Part shown: piece after piece, positions 8,283 to 18,100 of the stretch
Numbering within the stretch: the first letter of the stretch is position 1
How the letters are laid out: every line of letters begins with the position of its first letter
Assembly: GCA_964415045.1 (NCBI GenBank)
Contig: CAYPZL010000013.1
Location: forward strand, 1 to 50,584
From: CAYPZL01 sp964415045
Lineage (GTDB): Bacteria; Planctomycetota; Phycisphaerae; Sedimentisphaerales; Anaerobacaceae
Direction of reading: 5' to 3'
Length of the DNA stretch: 50,584 nt
Program-made: the position numbers and the translations under genes
The notes under the pieces: model-generated
The model's database searches: none
What the model was told of the DNA's origin: nothing
The model's input: the letters and a program-made list of their open reading frames with translations, nothing else

Positions 8283-9770
8283 ATGAATGATTTCGAGCAG
8301 TTCGAGCAGCTCATCGAAAGCGGGGTGTACTGCATCTCCATCGTCACGCACGAAGAACGCTACGCGCTGGAGATCGTTCGCAAGACAGCGACCAGGCTGA
8401 AACGGGATATGTGGATCTGGTCTGTCGCCGACGGCGTGCGCGACGGGCTCCTCGACGGCAGTCCCTGCATCGCGAACACCGACGCCCCCGCCGCCGGCCT
8501 GGCCAATATGTCCCAGGCCAAGCCGGGCTCGCTCTGCGTCACGCTCGATCTCGCCGAGCATCTCCGCGGCGGCAAGGCCCTGCGCATTCTCCGCGACCTG
8601 GTCGACAGCTTCCACAAAACGGGCATCACCATCGTCATGATCGACAGCACGGACAAGCTGCCCGACGTGGTCAAGGCCTACGCGCGGCCGTTCGAGCTGT
8701 CCTTTCCAGACGAAAAAGAGCTACAGCAGATCATCCGCGCCACGCTCCAGAGGCTGCACCGCAAGAAAGCCATCGAGATCGGCATTACCCCCAAGGGTTT
8801 CGACACCATCGTCCGCAACCTGCGCGGGCTGACGCGCCGCCAGGCCGCCCGGATCATCAGCGATGCGGTCGCGGCCGATCAGAAGTTCCGAGACGAAGAC
8901 ATCAACATCATCATCGCCAACAAGCGAAGGATGATCCAGCAGGGAGGCCTTCTCGAATACATCCAGACCCCCTTAGATCTGAGCGAGATCGGCGGCATGA
9001 AACGCCTGAAGAAATGGCTCAACCAGCGCAAGGACGCGTTCAGCGCCGAGGCGCGGGAATTCGGCCTGACCCCTCCCAAGGGCGTGCTGATGCTGGGGGT
9101 GCAGGGCGCGGGCAAGAGTCTCTGCGCCAAGGCCATCGCCACGGCCTGGCATCAGCCGCTGCTGCGGCTCGATCCCGGGACCCTGTACGCCAGCTTCATC
9201 GGCGAATCGGAGGCCAACCTGCGCAAGGCCCTCTGCCAGACCGAAGCGATGTCGCCGGTCATCCTCTGGATCGACGAGATCGAGAAGGCGTTCGCCTCGG
9301 CCGCCAGCCGCAGCGCCGACGGAGGTCTCTCCCAGCGCATGTTCGGCACCCTCCTGACCTGGCAGCAGGAGCACCAGTCACCCGTCTTCGTCGTGGCCAC
9401 CGCCAACGACATCGAAGCGCTACCGCCGGAGCTGCTCCGTAAGGGCCGATTCGACGAGATATTCTTCGTGGACCTGCCCACGCCCGCCGTGCGCAAAGAG
9501 ATATTCGCCATCCACCTGGAGAAGCGCAATCGCGACCCGGCGACGTTTGACCTGGACCGCCTCGCGGAGGCCTCCGAGGGATACAGCGGTTCGGAGATCG
9601 AGCAGGCGGTCATCAGCGCCCTGCACGAAGCGTACGCCGAGAAATGCGATCTGGCTACGGACCGGCTGGTCGCGGCCCTGGAAGCGTCGCCTCCGCTTTC
9701 GGCGACCATGGCCGAGAAGGTCCGCGCGCTACGCGAGTGGGGCCGGGGACGCTGCATCCCCGCGGATTAA
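8283..9770 (+). CDS. AAA ATPase, Ycf46-like (first of a tandem pair)
   Basis: The 495-residue protein has an N-terminal region of about 230 residues with a degenerate P-loop-like fold (ISIVTHEE, IVMIDSTDKLPD) and a C-terminal classical AAA module. That module shows Walker A GVQGAGKS (272-279), Walker B VILWIDEIEK (326-335), sensor 1 Asn in VATAND, Arg-finger region RKGRFDE and sensor 2 in the SGSEIEQAV helix. This layout is that of the Ycf46/slr0374-type ATPases of cyanobacteria, algae and many bacteria, whose exact role is poorly known. All residues for ATP hydrolysis are present. A second copy follows after 29 nt. No protease or substrate partner is adjacent. Confidence 0.85.
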   Translation: MNDFEQFEQLIESGVYCISIVTHEERYALEIVRKTATRLKRDMWIWSVADGVRDGLLDGSPCIANTDAPAAGLANMSQAKPGSLCVTLDLAEHLRGGKALRILRDLVDSFHKTGITIVMIDSTDKLPDVVKAYARPFELSFPDEKELQQIIRATLQRLHRKKAIEIGITPKGFDTIVRNLRGLTRRQAARIISDAVAADQKFRDEDINIIIANKRRMIQQGGLLEYIQTPLDLSEIGGMKRLKKWLNQRKDAFSAEAREFGLTPPKGVLMLGVQGAGKSLCAKAIATAWHQPLLRLDPGTLYASFIGESEANLRKALCQTEAMSPVILWIDEIEKAFASAASRSADGGLSQRMFGTLLTWQQEHQSPVFVVATANDIEALPPELLRKGRFDEIFFVDLPTPAVRKEIFAIHLEKRNRDPATFDLDRLAEASEGYSGSEIEQAVISALHEAYAEKCDLATDRLVAALEASPPLSATMAEKVRALREWGRGRCIPAD

Positions 9771-9799
9771 AAAGGCACTTGAGCACAAAGGTACGGCGT

Positions 9800-11284
9800 A
9801 TGGACGATTGCGACAGACTACTGAAACTGATCAGGGCCGGCTATGGGTGTATCTCCATCGTCACGCACGAGGAGCAACACGCCCTGGAAATCGTCCGCCT
9901 GGCGGCCCTGAATATGAGCCGGCCCCTCTGGCTGTGGTCCGTCGCCGGGGGCGTCCGAGACGGCCTGCTGACCGACAGCCCCTCGATCGCCGAAACGGAG
10001 CTGCCGGCGGCCGGCCTGCGGTCCCTGATGGACACCGACCCGGGCTCCATCTGCGTGACGCTGGATCTGGCCGAGCATCTCAAGGGCCTGGCCCTGCGGA
10101 TGCTACGCGATATGATCGCCGATACCGAAAAAACCAGCGGCACGCTGGTCATGATCGACAGCACCGACAAGCTGCCGGACGCGGTCCGCGCCCACACCCG
10201 CTCGCTGGAATTGATGCTGCCGAACAAGGCGGAACTCAAGCAGATCGTCCGTAAGACTCTGCAGCGGTTTCACCGGGAGAATCCTATCGAGATCGGCGTC
10301 ACGAAAAAGGGGTTGGATACGATCGTACGCAATCTTCAGGGTTTGACCCGCCGGCAGGCGGAGCGAATTATCCTCGACACGGTCACCGACGACCGGCGGT
10401 TCGACGATGCGGACATCGACATCGTTATCGCCAGCAAACGGCAGATGATCCAGCGCGGCGGCCTCCTGGAATACATCCGCACACCACGCGACCTGAGCGA
10501 AATCGGCGGGATGCGCCGGCTCAAAAAATGGCTGCGCACGCGCAGCAACGCCTTCGGCTCGGAAGCCGAGGCGTTCGGCCTGACGCCCCCGCGAGGAGTG
10601 CTGATGCTGGGCGTCCAGGGCGCGGGCAAGAGCCTGTGTGCCAAGGCCATCGCCACCGCATGGCATCAACCGCTGCTGCGTCTCGATCCCGGAGCCCTTT
10701 ACAACAGCTTCATCGGCGAGTCGGAAGCCAACCTGCGGCGTGTGCTCAGGCAGGCCGAGGCCATGTCGCCCGTGGTCCTCTGGGTCGACGAGATCGAGAA
10801 GGGCTTCGCCTCGGCAGCCAGCCAGAGCACCGACGGAGGTCTCTCCAAGCGGCTCTTCGGCACCCTGCTGACCTGGATGCAGGAGCACGAGGCCGCGGTG
10901 TTCCTGGTCGCCACCGCCAACGACATCGAGGCCCTGCCGCCGGAGCTGCTGCGCAAGGGCCGATTCGACGAAATCTTCTTCGTGGATTTGCCCAACCAAA
11001 CCGTTCGCAAGCGCATCTTCGCGATCCATCTCAAGAAGCGCGGGCGCGACCCAAATGAATTCGACTTGGACCGTCTGGCCGAGGCTTCGGCGGGCTTTAG
11101 CGGCTCAGAGATCGAGGAGGCCGTGATATCCGCCCTCCACGAGGCGTTTGCCGCCGGATCCAAGCTGCACACGGAGCGGATCGTCGCAACACTGGAGGCC
11201 TCGCCGCCGCTGTCGGCGACCATGGCCGAGAAGGTGCAGGCCCTGCGTCAATGGGCCCGGGGCCGCTCCGTCCCGGCCGATTGA
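9800..11284 (+). CDS. AAA ATPase, Ycf46-like (second of a tandem pair)
   Basis: The 494-residue product aligns with the preceding gene from end to end with almost no gaps, and most residues are identical by eye. Walker A GVQGAGKS, Walker B VVLWVDEIEK, sensor 1 VATAND and RKGRFDE are intact. Differences gather in the N-terminal region (for example MDDCDRLLKLIRAGYG against MNDFEQFEQLIESGVY). The ATG at 9800 is chosen because the similarity starts there and AAAGG lies about 10 nt upstream. An upstream in-frame extension into the first gene is not supported. The pair is a clear local duplication in which both copies kept catalytic residues. The products may form mixed rings. Confidence 0.85.
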   Translation: MDDCDRLLKLIRAGYGCISIVTHEEQHALEIVRLAALNMSRPLWLWSVAGGVRDGLLTDSPSIAETELPAAGLRSLMDTDPGSICVTLDLAEHLKGLALRMLRDMIADTEKTSGTLVMIDSTDKLPDAVRAHTRSLELMLPNKAELKQIVRKTLQRFHRENPIEIGVTKKGLDTIVRNLQGLTRRQAERIILDTVTDDRRFDDADIDIVIASKRQMIQRGGLLEYIRTPRDLSEIGGMRRLKKWLRTRSNAFGSEAEAFGLTPPRGVLMLGVQGAGKSLCAKAIATAWHQPLLRLDPGALYNSFIGESEANLRRVLRQAEAMSPVVLWVDEIEKGFASAASQSTDGGLSKRLFGTLLTWMQEHEAAVFLVATANDIEALPPELLRKGRFDEIFFVDLPNQTVRKRIFAIHLKKRGRDPNEFDLDRLAEASAGFSGSEIEEAVISALHEAFAAGSKLHTERIVATLEASPPLSATMAEKVQALRQWARGRSVPAD

Positions 11285-11305
11285 TGACCAGGCGGACAAT
11301 TCGGC

Positions 11306-11334
11306 CTTCCATGGCTCGCGAGTTCTCGTATAAT
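11306..11334 (+). promoter_or_regulatory. Possible promoter of the PEGA lipoprotein gene
   Basis: A perfect TATAAT (11329-11334) stands 43 nt before the ATG at 11377. The -35 match is poor (CTTCCA at 11306-11311 with a 17-nt spacer). Confidence 0.4.
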
Positions 11335-11376
11335 GGCTCCAACATGGAACATGGCTCATTCGAAGGAATCGCCGTT

Positions 11377-11775
11377 ATGCACAAGGATCGCATATTGCTT
11401 GTCGTCGCCGCCGTTTTCGCCGCACTCCTGGCCGGGTGCGTGGAACGTCAACTGACGATCGTCACCGAGCCGCCGGGCGCGATGGTTACGCTCAACGATG
11501 AGCAGATCGGCGTCTCTCCCGTGACGGTCTCGTTCAACTGGTACGGTGACTACTGGGTGCGCCTCAGCAAGGACGGGTACCAGACCCTGGACACGCACCG
11601 GGAGCTCAAAGGCCCGTGGTACGACCATTTCCCCTTCGATTTCGTCGTGCAAATCGCCGACCCAACCCGCGTGGTCGATTCCTACGAATGGACCTTCCAA
11701 CTCGAACCCAAGCAATACCCCACCCGCACAGAACTCGTAGAGCAAGCCCAGGCCCTGCGAACCCAAGCCGAATAA
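11377..11775 (+). CDS. PEGA-domain lipoprotein
   Basis: The 132-residue protein has a lipoprotein signal ending in the lipobox LLAGC, so Cys 21 or nearby should be lipidated. It then has a PEGA domain: TIVTEPPGAMVTLNDEQIGVSPVTVSF followed by VRLSKDGYQTLD. PEGA domains are small beta-sandwich folds common in surface proteins of planctomycetes. The role is unknown. The start is fixed by GAAGGA at 11362-11367. It follows the AAA ATPase pair but has its own -10-like element. The gene converges with the epimerase gene on the other strand. Confidence 0.85.
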   Translation: MHKDRILLVVAAVFAALLAGCVERQLTIVTEPPGAMVTLNDEQIGVSPVTVSFNWYGDYWVRLSKDGYQTLDTHRELKGPWYDHFPFDFVVQIADPTRVVDSYEWTFQLEPKQYPTRTELVEQAQALRTQAE

Positions 11776-11797
11776 CACCACACCAGCGTGCCCGACG

Positions 11798-12736
11798 TCA
11801 AATGAGGTTGTGGCGGTACCAGTCTATGGCTTTTTCGAGGCCCTGGCGGAAGGGGACGACGGGTTCGAAGCCGATGAGGTTTCGGGCGGCGGTGATGTCG
11901 GCGTGGGAGTGCTTGACGTCGCCGGCGCGCGGGGGCTCGTAGACGGGCTTGACGTCCTTGCCGAGCAGTTCGTTGATCAGCTCGATGATGGCGTTGACCG
12001 TGATCGCTTCCCCGCAAGCGATATTGACCACTTCGCCCTGCGTCTTCTCGGCGCGGGCGGCCCGCAGGTTCGCTTCGACGACGTTGTCGATGTAGGTGAA
12101 GTCGCGGCTCTGCTCTCCGTCGCCGTAGACGGTCGGCGGCTCGTCCTTGAGGATGGCGGTGACGAAGGCGGGAATGGCCGCGGCGTACTGGCTGGTCGGG
12201 TCCTGGTACGGCCCGAAGACGTTGAAGTAACGCAGCGAGATCGTCTCCAGTCCGAACACCTTGGAAAAGACCGCGCCATAGTACTCGCCGACGAGCTTGC
12301 CCACCGCGTACGGCGAAAGCGGACAGGTCGGCATCGTCTCGACCTTGGGCAGCGTGGGCGTGTCACCATACGCCGAAGAGCTGGCCGCGTACACGAGACG
12401 TTTCACGCCGGCGTCACGAGCCGCCATGAGTACCGTGAACGTCGCGTCAACGCAATGCCGGTGGGTGGCAGCGGGATCGTCCACGCTCAGCGGCACCGAG
12501 GGCAGCGCTCCCTGATGCAGGACGACGTCTACGTCCTTCATGGCCGCGCGTGCGACGTCGGCATCGCCCATGTCGGCCTCGATGAAATCGATCCTGTCGA
12601 TGACGTCCGCCAGGTTGCGCCGCTTGCCCGTGAGCAGGTTGTCCAGCACGCGAACGGAGCAGCCTTCAGCCACCAGGCGTCTGCAAATATTGGAGCCGAT
12701 GAAACCGGCCCCACCGGTCACCAGAAACTTTTCCAT
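11798..12736 (-). CDS. NAD-dependent sugar epimerase, UDP-GlcNAc 4-epimerase (WbpP/TviC)-like
   Basis: The 312-residue extended short-chain dehydrogenase has the NAD-binding GGAGFIGSN at residues 8-16, the catalytic S/T and YxxxK in SSSAYGD and SPYAVGK, and RYFNVFGP further on. The segment HQGALPSVPLSVDDP is typical of the WbpP subgroup, which interconverts UDP-GlcNAc and UDP-GalNAc (or their uronic acids). It is the last gene of the exopolysaccharide locus on this strand, 113 nt after the BY-kinase-like gene, which fits supply of a nucleotide sugar. The ATG at 12736 follows AGAGAG. The reading frame runs open far upstream, but similarity starts at MEKFLVTGG. Confidence 0.9.
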   Translation of the reverse strand: MEKFLVTGGAGFIGSNICRRLVAEGCSVRVLDNLLTGKRRNLADVIDRIDFIEADMGDADVARAAMKDVDVVLHQGALPSVPLSVDDPAATHRHCVDATFTVLMAARDAGVKRLVYAASSSAYGDTPTLPKVETMPTCPLSPYAVGKLVGEYYGAVFSKVFGLETISLRYFNVFGPYQDPTSQYAAAIPAFVTAILKDEPPTVYGDGEQSRDFTYIDNVVEANLRAARAEKTQGEVVNIACGEAITVNAIIELINELLGKDVKPVYEPPRAGDVKHSHADITAARNLIGFEPVVPFRQGLEKAIDWYRHNLI

Positions 12737-12849
12737 CAAGCCAACTCTCTTTCCATTATCAGTTTCAGAAACAGGAGTCACATTGTACAACTCTCTCGGT
12801 CCTGGGGGAACTCTTTTGCCGATGGTCACCGCAGGTGCGACAGCCGGTT

Positions 12850-15072
12850 TCAGATGGAACTGGCGGCCAGTTGCGGCTTGAGATACCGGCGATACGCCTT
12901 GAACTGCTGGCGGAAATAGCCGCCCTTCATCGCTTCGGCTCCGAACAGCACGCAGCCGATGACATGGGCCCCTACGTCCTGCAGCTCGGCCAGCGTCCGC
13001 TGGGCCGCCCCTCTCCTGGTGGCAGCCGCATTGACGATCAGCAGCGTCCCATGGACCAGCCTGGCCAGCACTTTCACATCGCTGACCAGCAGAACCGGAG
13101 GACTGTCGATGATGACCCGATCGTAATCGCGCGCGGCGCTTTCGATCACTTCTTTCATTCGAGAGCCAGCCAGCAGTTCCGCCGGCGTGGCCGTGGGCGG
13201 GCCGGCATAGATCAGGTCCAAACCCTCGATTGCGCCGGGCCGAATGACCTGCGGATAGTCGCACTGCCCCGTCAAAACGCTGGTCAGACCGAGCCGGTGT
13301 CCCGCCGCAGCATCCTCGCCGCCCCGGGGAAAAGCCAGATGCAGGCTCGGCTGCCGCAGATTCGCATCGATCAGCAGGACCCTCTCGTATTTGGCCACGA
13401 AAGCGGCCGCCAGATTGCACGCCATCGACGTCCTGCCGTCCCCGGCATCCCCGCTGGCGACCAGAAGCGTCTTCATCGTCTCGTCGCCGGCCAGATCGAG
13501 ATTCGTACGGCATCGGCGGTACGCCTCGCCCAGCAGCGAATACGGCGCTTCGGCCACAACGTGGCAGAGATCGATGCGCGCCACGGCCCGGTCCTCATCC
13601 GCATCCGGGATGATGCCCAGAAGCGGTAGAGCCAGGGATCGTCTCACGTCGCTGGCCGTGCGAACGAGATCGTTCAGCATTTCGATCAGAAATCCCAGAG
13701 ACAGACCGAGCAGAAAGCCGAGCATGGTGCCACCCGGAATCCAGACCAGAAAGTGACGAGAGATGACCATATTCAGCGGCTCCGGCGCCGGCCCGAGCAG
13801 CTTGACCTTGGGGGTGTCGGGGGCGTCGAGCATGATTCTGAGCTTCTCGACTTGCGTCTTGATCTCGTTGAGCGTCTCGGTGCGTTCCTCGCGCACTTTC
13901 AACCGCTGCTCGTACTGGGCGCGGGCCTCATCCAGCTTCTTTTGCTCGTTCAAGGCCTCGTCCCGCAGTTTCTGCAGCTCTGTGAGCCGATCTTCCAGGA
14001 CACGAAGAGTGTCCCGCGCATTGTAGAGGTTGGCCCGGCGGGTCTGTTCGGCGATTTCGGTTTTGCGCTGCTGCCGCCTCTGATCGATCTCGTCGATCAA
14101 TTCCCGAATCTGCCGGATCTCCCGATGATTCTCGCCAAACTTCGTGAGGCGCCCCGAAAGCTGCGCCTCGAACAGAGCCGACTGCTGCGCCAATGACACC
14201 ATCACCGGATCGCTCTCGATCGCATGTTCGATCTGCTCGGTGATGGGCCCCTCCGCCAGCGCCTTCAAGTTCTCGATGTCGGCCTTCAACTGCTTGATAG
14301 CCAGACTCAGCTCGTTCTCTTGCAACTCCAGATCGTTCAGGCGCAACGTGATGGTGTGCTGGAAATACCGGCCCGCCGGCCGTTCGAGGTCCGTGATGCC
14401 CGTCTCCTCCCGCACCCGCTGCAGCAGCCGCTCGCTGTCGGCGATCTCCTTCTCGACGGCACTTTGCCGGGCCGTCAGATCGATCAGTTTCTGGCGAACC
14501 TCTTCCCGCTTGGTCTCGCCGTGCTCGCTGACGAACAGGCGGGCCATTTCATTGACGATGAGAGCCGCCTCGCGCGGATTGCCGCAGGCCATGGAGACGA
14601 TGATGTGCTCGGCCTCCCGGTGGGGAAAGGCGCCCAGATTCTTGTCCAGCGATTCTACCAGCTTCGGAATATCCCCCTCCATGTCCCGAAACCATTTGGT
14701 GGCGCGCACCTTGTCACTGCGAAGCAGCTCTTGCAAACTGCTTTGCCGCTTCATGAGATTGGCCAGAGACACGCGGTGGCCGTACTGGAGATCCTGCTGG
14801 ACCTGGGCCGTCACGATGTCCATGGGATCCGTTTCCACCGGCGGCAAAACCTTGATGATCGTCTCGGCCCGGTAAAGCGGGGCATAGCGCCGGATCAGGA
14901 ACCACCCTCCCGCGCCGGCAGCCGACCCCAGGACGGTCATGAAGAAAATGAGCCAGATATGCCGACGCAGCATACCGAGCACTTCCTTCGGCGTCAGGGC
15001 GGAAGCGGAAGCGTTCCCTGCTCCGGAAGGTCTCGGCGTCCTGCCTGGAACCGTCGGCCGTTGCTTGCCCAT
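12850..15072 (-). CDS. Wzz/BY-kinase-like exopolysaccharide co-polymerase with altered Walker A
   Basis: The 740-residue protein has a Wzz-type membrane part (transmembrane segments near residues 38-60 and 445-470 with a long coiled coil between) and a C-terminal P-loop ATPase of the bacterial tyrosine kinase type. Walker A' is LLIDANLRQP and Walker B is RVIIDSPP. The Walker A motif reads SGDAGDGRTS where the family has PGEGKST, so the phosphate-binding lysine is Arg 547 (codon AGG at 13432-13434). Only three tyrosines lie near the C-terminus (GGYFRQQFKAYRRYL), fewer than a normal autophosphorylation cluster. It probably controls chain length of the exported polysaccharide; kinase activity is doubtful. 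It sits 65 nt downstream of the TPR gene. Confidence 0.85.
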   Translation of the reverse strand: MGKQRPTVPGRTPRPSGAGNASASALTPKEVLGMLRRHIWLIFFMTVLGSAAGAGGWFLIRRYAPLYRAETIIKVLPPVETDPMDIVTAQVQQDLQYGHRVSLANLMKRQSSLQELLRSDKVRATKWFRDMEGDIPKLVESLDKNLGAFPHREAEHIIVSMACGNPREAALIVNEMARLFVSEHGETKREEVRQKLIDLTARQSAVEKEIADSERLLQRVREETGITDLERPAGRYFQHTITLRLNDLELQENELSLAIKQLKADIENLKALAEGPITEQIEHAIESDPVMVSLAQQSALFEAQLSGRLTKFGENHREIRQIRELIDEIDQRRQQRKTEIAEQTRRANLYNARDTLRVLEDRLTELQKLRDEALNEQKKLDEARAQYEQRLKVREERTETLNEIKTQVEKLRIMLDAPDTPKVKLLGPAPEPLNMVISRHFLVWIPGGTMLGFLLGLSLGFLIEMLNDLVRTASDVRRSLALPLLGIIPDADEDRAVARIDLCHVVAEAPYSLLGEAYRRCRTNLDLAGDETMKTLLVASGDAGDGRTSMACNLAAAFVAKYERVLLIDANLRQPSLHLAFPRGGEDAAAGHRLGLTSVLTGQCDYPQVIRPGAIEGLDLIYAGPPTATPAELLAGSRMKEVIESAARDYDRVIIDSPPVLLVSDVKVLARLVHGTLLIVNAAATRRGAAQRTLAELQDVGAHVIGCVLFGAEAMKGGYFRQQFKAYRRYLKPQLAASSI

Positions 15073-15137
15073 GTCACTCTCCGATCAGCACCCGCGACCG
15101 AATGGCAGGCTTCGCGGATGCACAGCAAAAATCACCC

Positions 15138-18100
15138 TCACGGCTTCAGTCGCTCGATCGCCGCGTCCAACCGCTCCCGGGCGGCAGCGGGCATCGTCTC
15201 GTCCGCCACTTCCCGGGCGCGCCGATACGCGGCCAGCGCGCGTGTCTTTTCTCCGAGTGCCTCACTGATCATACCCAAATGCTCGTACACCTCTGCCGGA
15301 GCGGTTCCTGCCATTTCGTACTGCTGGATGGCCGCCGCAAGCGACTGCGCCGCCTCCGAGTTTCTGCCGTTCTTGTACAGGACATAGGCATACGTATCCA
15401 GATAAACGGCATTATCCGGACCCTGCTCGACGGCCATGCCGGCGTATTTCAACGCCTCGGCAAGCTTGCGGTCGCTCTGGGCCAGCAGATACGCTAGGTT
15501 GTTCAAAACACTGCTATTCTTCGGCATTCTGTCCAGCAGACTTTCGTAAACGGCAATGGCCTCGTCCAGATATGTATTATCGGCGGTCTGCTCGTGGGCC
15601 ACGGTGAGCACTTGCGCCTTTTGGAGCAGATACTCGATCCGCGCGGGCGCTCGCGCATCGCACAGCTCGATGCACTTGTCGATGTAGGCAACGGCATCGT
15701 CGTAGCGGCCTTCGATCTGGGCCAGATTGAACATGGTGCGGTTGGCGGCCAGCGAATCCGGATCGACGCCGAGCCTCTCACGACAGTAGCGGGAGACCTC
15801 TTCAGCGCCCATCAAGGAATAGACGCGCCGCAGAACCTCCACGGCCAGTTGCTCGTTTTCCCACGCCTTGTCCACGGCGTTCTGGCAGTACTCCGCGGCG
15901 GCACTCGCATCCCCGAGCTTCTTCTTCGCCTCGGCCATGTGATAGAAGGCCACCGCCGCATACGCGGTATCCGTGTACTTCGCCCCCTCATCCAGGACCT
16001 TGTTCAGCTTTTCCGGGTGCCAGAGTCCTCCTCCCGCGCCCGGTTCGCCCGCCCCCAGAACCAGGGCGCGCAGGTATCCATCGAGCGCGGCGGTATACGC
16101 CGTGCCGGGTATGGCTGCGGCGGTCTTTCGGTCCGGGCTCCGCTGCTGTTCCAAACGAAGGGCTTTTTCGTACAGCTCTTCGGCCCGGCCGTACTGTCCC
16201 TGGTCAATGGCGAACCGCCCGGCGCGGCCCAGCCATTCGATGCTGTCGGGGAATCGCCCAAGCACCTCGGCATAGAGCTGCTCCAGGGCCTCGTCCCGAC
16301 CAAGCCGCCGATAGATGGTCTCCAACAGAAACCGAGCCTGGTCCGGCGTCCCCGGTCGATCCAGCACGCTGCGCAATTCGGTGATCGCTTCCTCGTCCCG
16401 GCCGGCCCATACATACACCTCGGCCAACGCCACGCTCGTGGCCGGCTCGTCCTCCAGCAGGCGGCTCCTGCGAAAATCCTGAATCGCCTGGTCATAGTCA
16501 CCCATCAGAACGTACACTTCGCCGCGCAAACGCCACGCTTTGGCGCTCTGTTCGTTCCGCGCCAGGTTCTGATTCGTCAGTTCCAGGGCCCGCTGCAACT
16601 GCCCCTGCCGCTTGGCCAGAAGCGCTTCCATCAGAAGGATGCGCGGCTCGCCGGGATGCTGCTCCTTGAAGCTCTGCAACTTGCCCTGCGCCTCCTGGAC
16701 CAGCCCCACGTCCAGGTACGCACGAATCTGCGCCAGGCGGTTGAGCTGATTGTCCTCCAGGGACATCAGCTCCTCCGAGTATTTCTTCACGTTTTCTTTG
16801 TCGCCCGTTTCCTGCGCGACCAGAACGAGCCCTTTGAGGGCGTCCACTCTACTGGCCTCTTGCTCGTACATCCGCCGTAGAAGTTCCTGTGCTTCGCCGT
16901 ATCGCCCCGCGCGGTAATAATGACGCCACAGGAGCTGATCGTCCTGGGACTCGGCCAGCAATTGCCGGGCCTTTTCCTCCTGTCCGCGCGCGCGATAATA
17001 CGCCGCGTAATTCTCCAGCATGAACTGGTTGTCGGGCTCCATCTCTTTGGCCTGGGCGAATGCCGATTCGGCGATCGCGAACAAAGCCCGCCTGCGCTCT
17101 TCATCCGCCTCCTTCAAAGCGATCCGCGTTGCCAGACCGCCGAGCCTGACGGCGTTGTCGAGACTCGGCGCGCCGGCCTGTATCGCCTGCCGCAAGGCCA
17201 GTGCTTTGAGCGGCTCGTGCTCCGTGACGTAGTCCGCGTACGCGATCAGCAGACCGGTGTCCCGGGGGTTGAGACGTATCGCCTGCTGCAATGCGCGCCT
17301 GGTTTCGGCTCGCTGCTCGGAGGAGACGCTCTGACCCAGCTCATTGTCGCGCGCGTACAGGGCGTGTGCCAGGACCCGGGCCACCAGAGGATCCATCGGA
17401 TTCAGGCTCGCCGCCCTGGTGAGATCCTCCACCGAGGCGTGCGTGTTGCCCAGTGCCGCCTGGACGCTTCCCCTGAACATGTAGCCATACGAGAAGATCG
17501 GTCGCCGCTTGAGACACTCATTCAAATGGGTGAGGGCCTCCTGGTTCCGGTCCCGGGCAAACGCCAGGCGGCCGGCAAAGAAACAGCCACCGCACTCGTC
17601 AAGGTTGTCTTTCCGGGCCAGCTCCGCGATCTCCTCGGCCAGCGGCCAGTCTTCCCGTTGACGGGCAATGTCAAAGGCATGACCGGCCGCCACCTGACGC
17701 GGACTCAGCAGATCGGCCTTCAGACCGCCGGCCTCGGTTGTGACGTCCGCGGCGGTGGCATCCAGGACCTGCCGCCATTGCGAGACCGCCTCGTCCCACC
17801 GCTCGTTCTGCTGATAGAACGCCCCGAGCTCCATCGCCCGCCGAACGGGATCCTCAATGCTGCGTATGGCTTGTTCGCGCAACTGGCGACGACGGGCCAC
17901 TCTTGTGCGTGACGGATCAGGCTCAGATAGAAGCCCGCGGTAAAAGAGACCCGTCACGCTCTTCGGCGACTGTTGCAGCAAGGCGTCCACGACGCCGGCG
18001 GCAACGGCGGCGTCACCCTGTGCAATGAGCGTTTCGCAGAGCCCGGCCAGATGATTGTCCGGCACCGCACCGGCGTCGACCTCCAGCAGACGCTTCATAA

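Noticed and set aside
12737..13513. Upstream in-frame extension of the epimerase gene into the BY-kinase-like gene
   Set aside because: The extra residues are a shifted frame of the kinase gene; similarity and the ribosome binding site both put the start at 12736.
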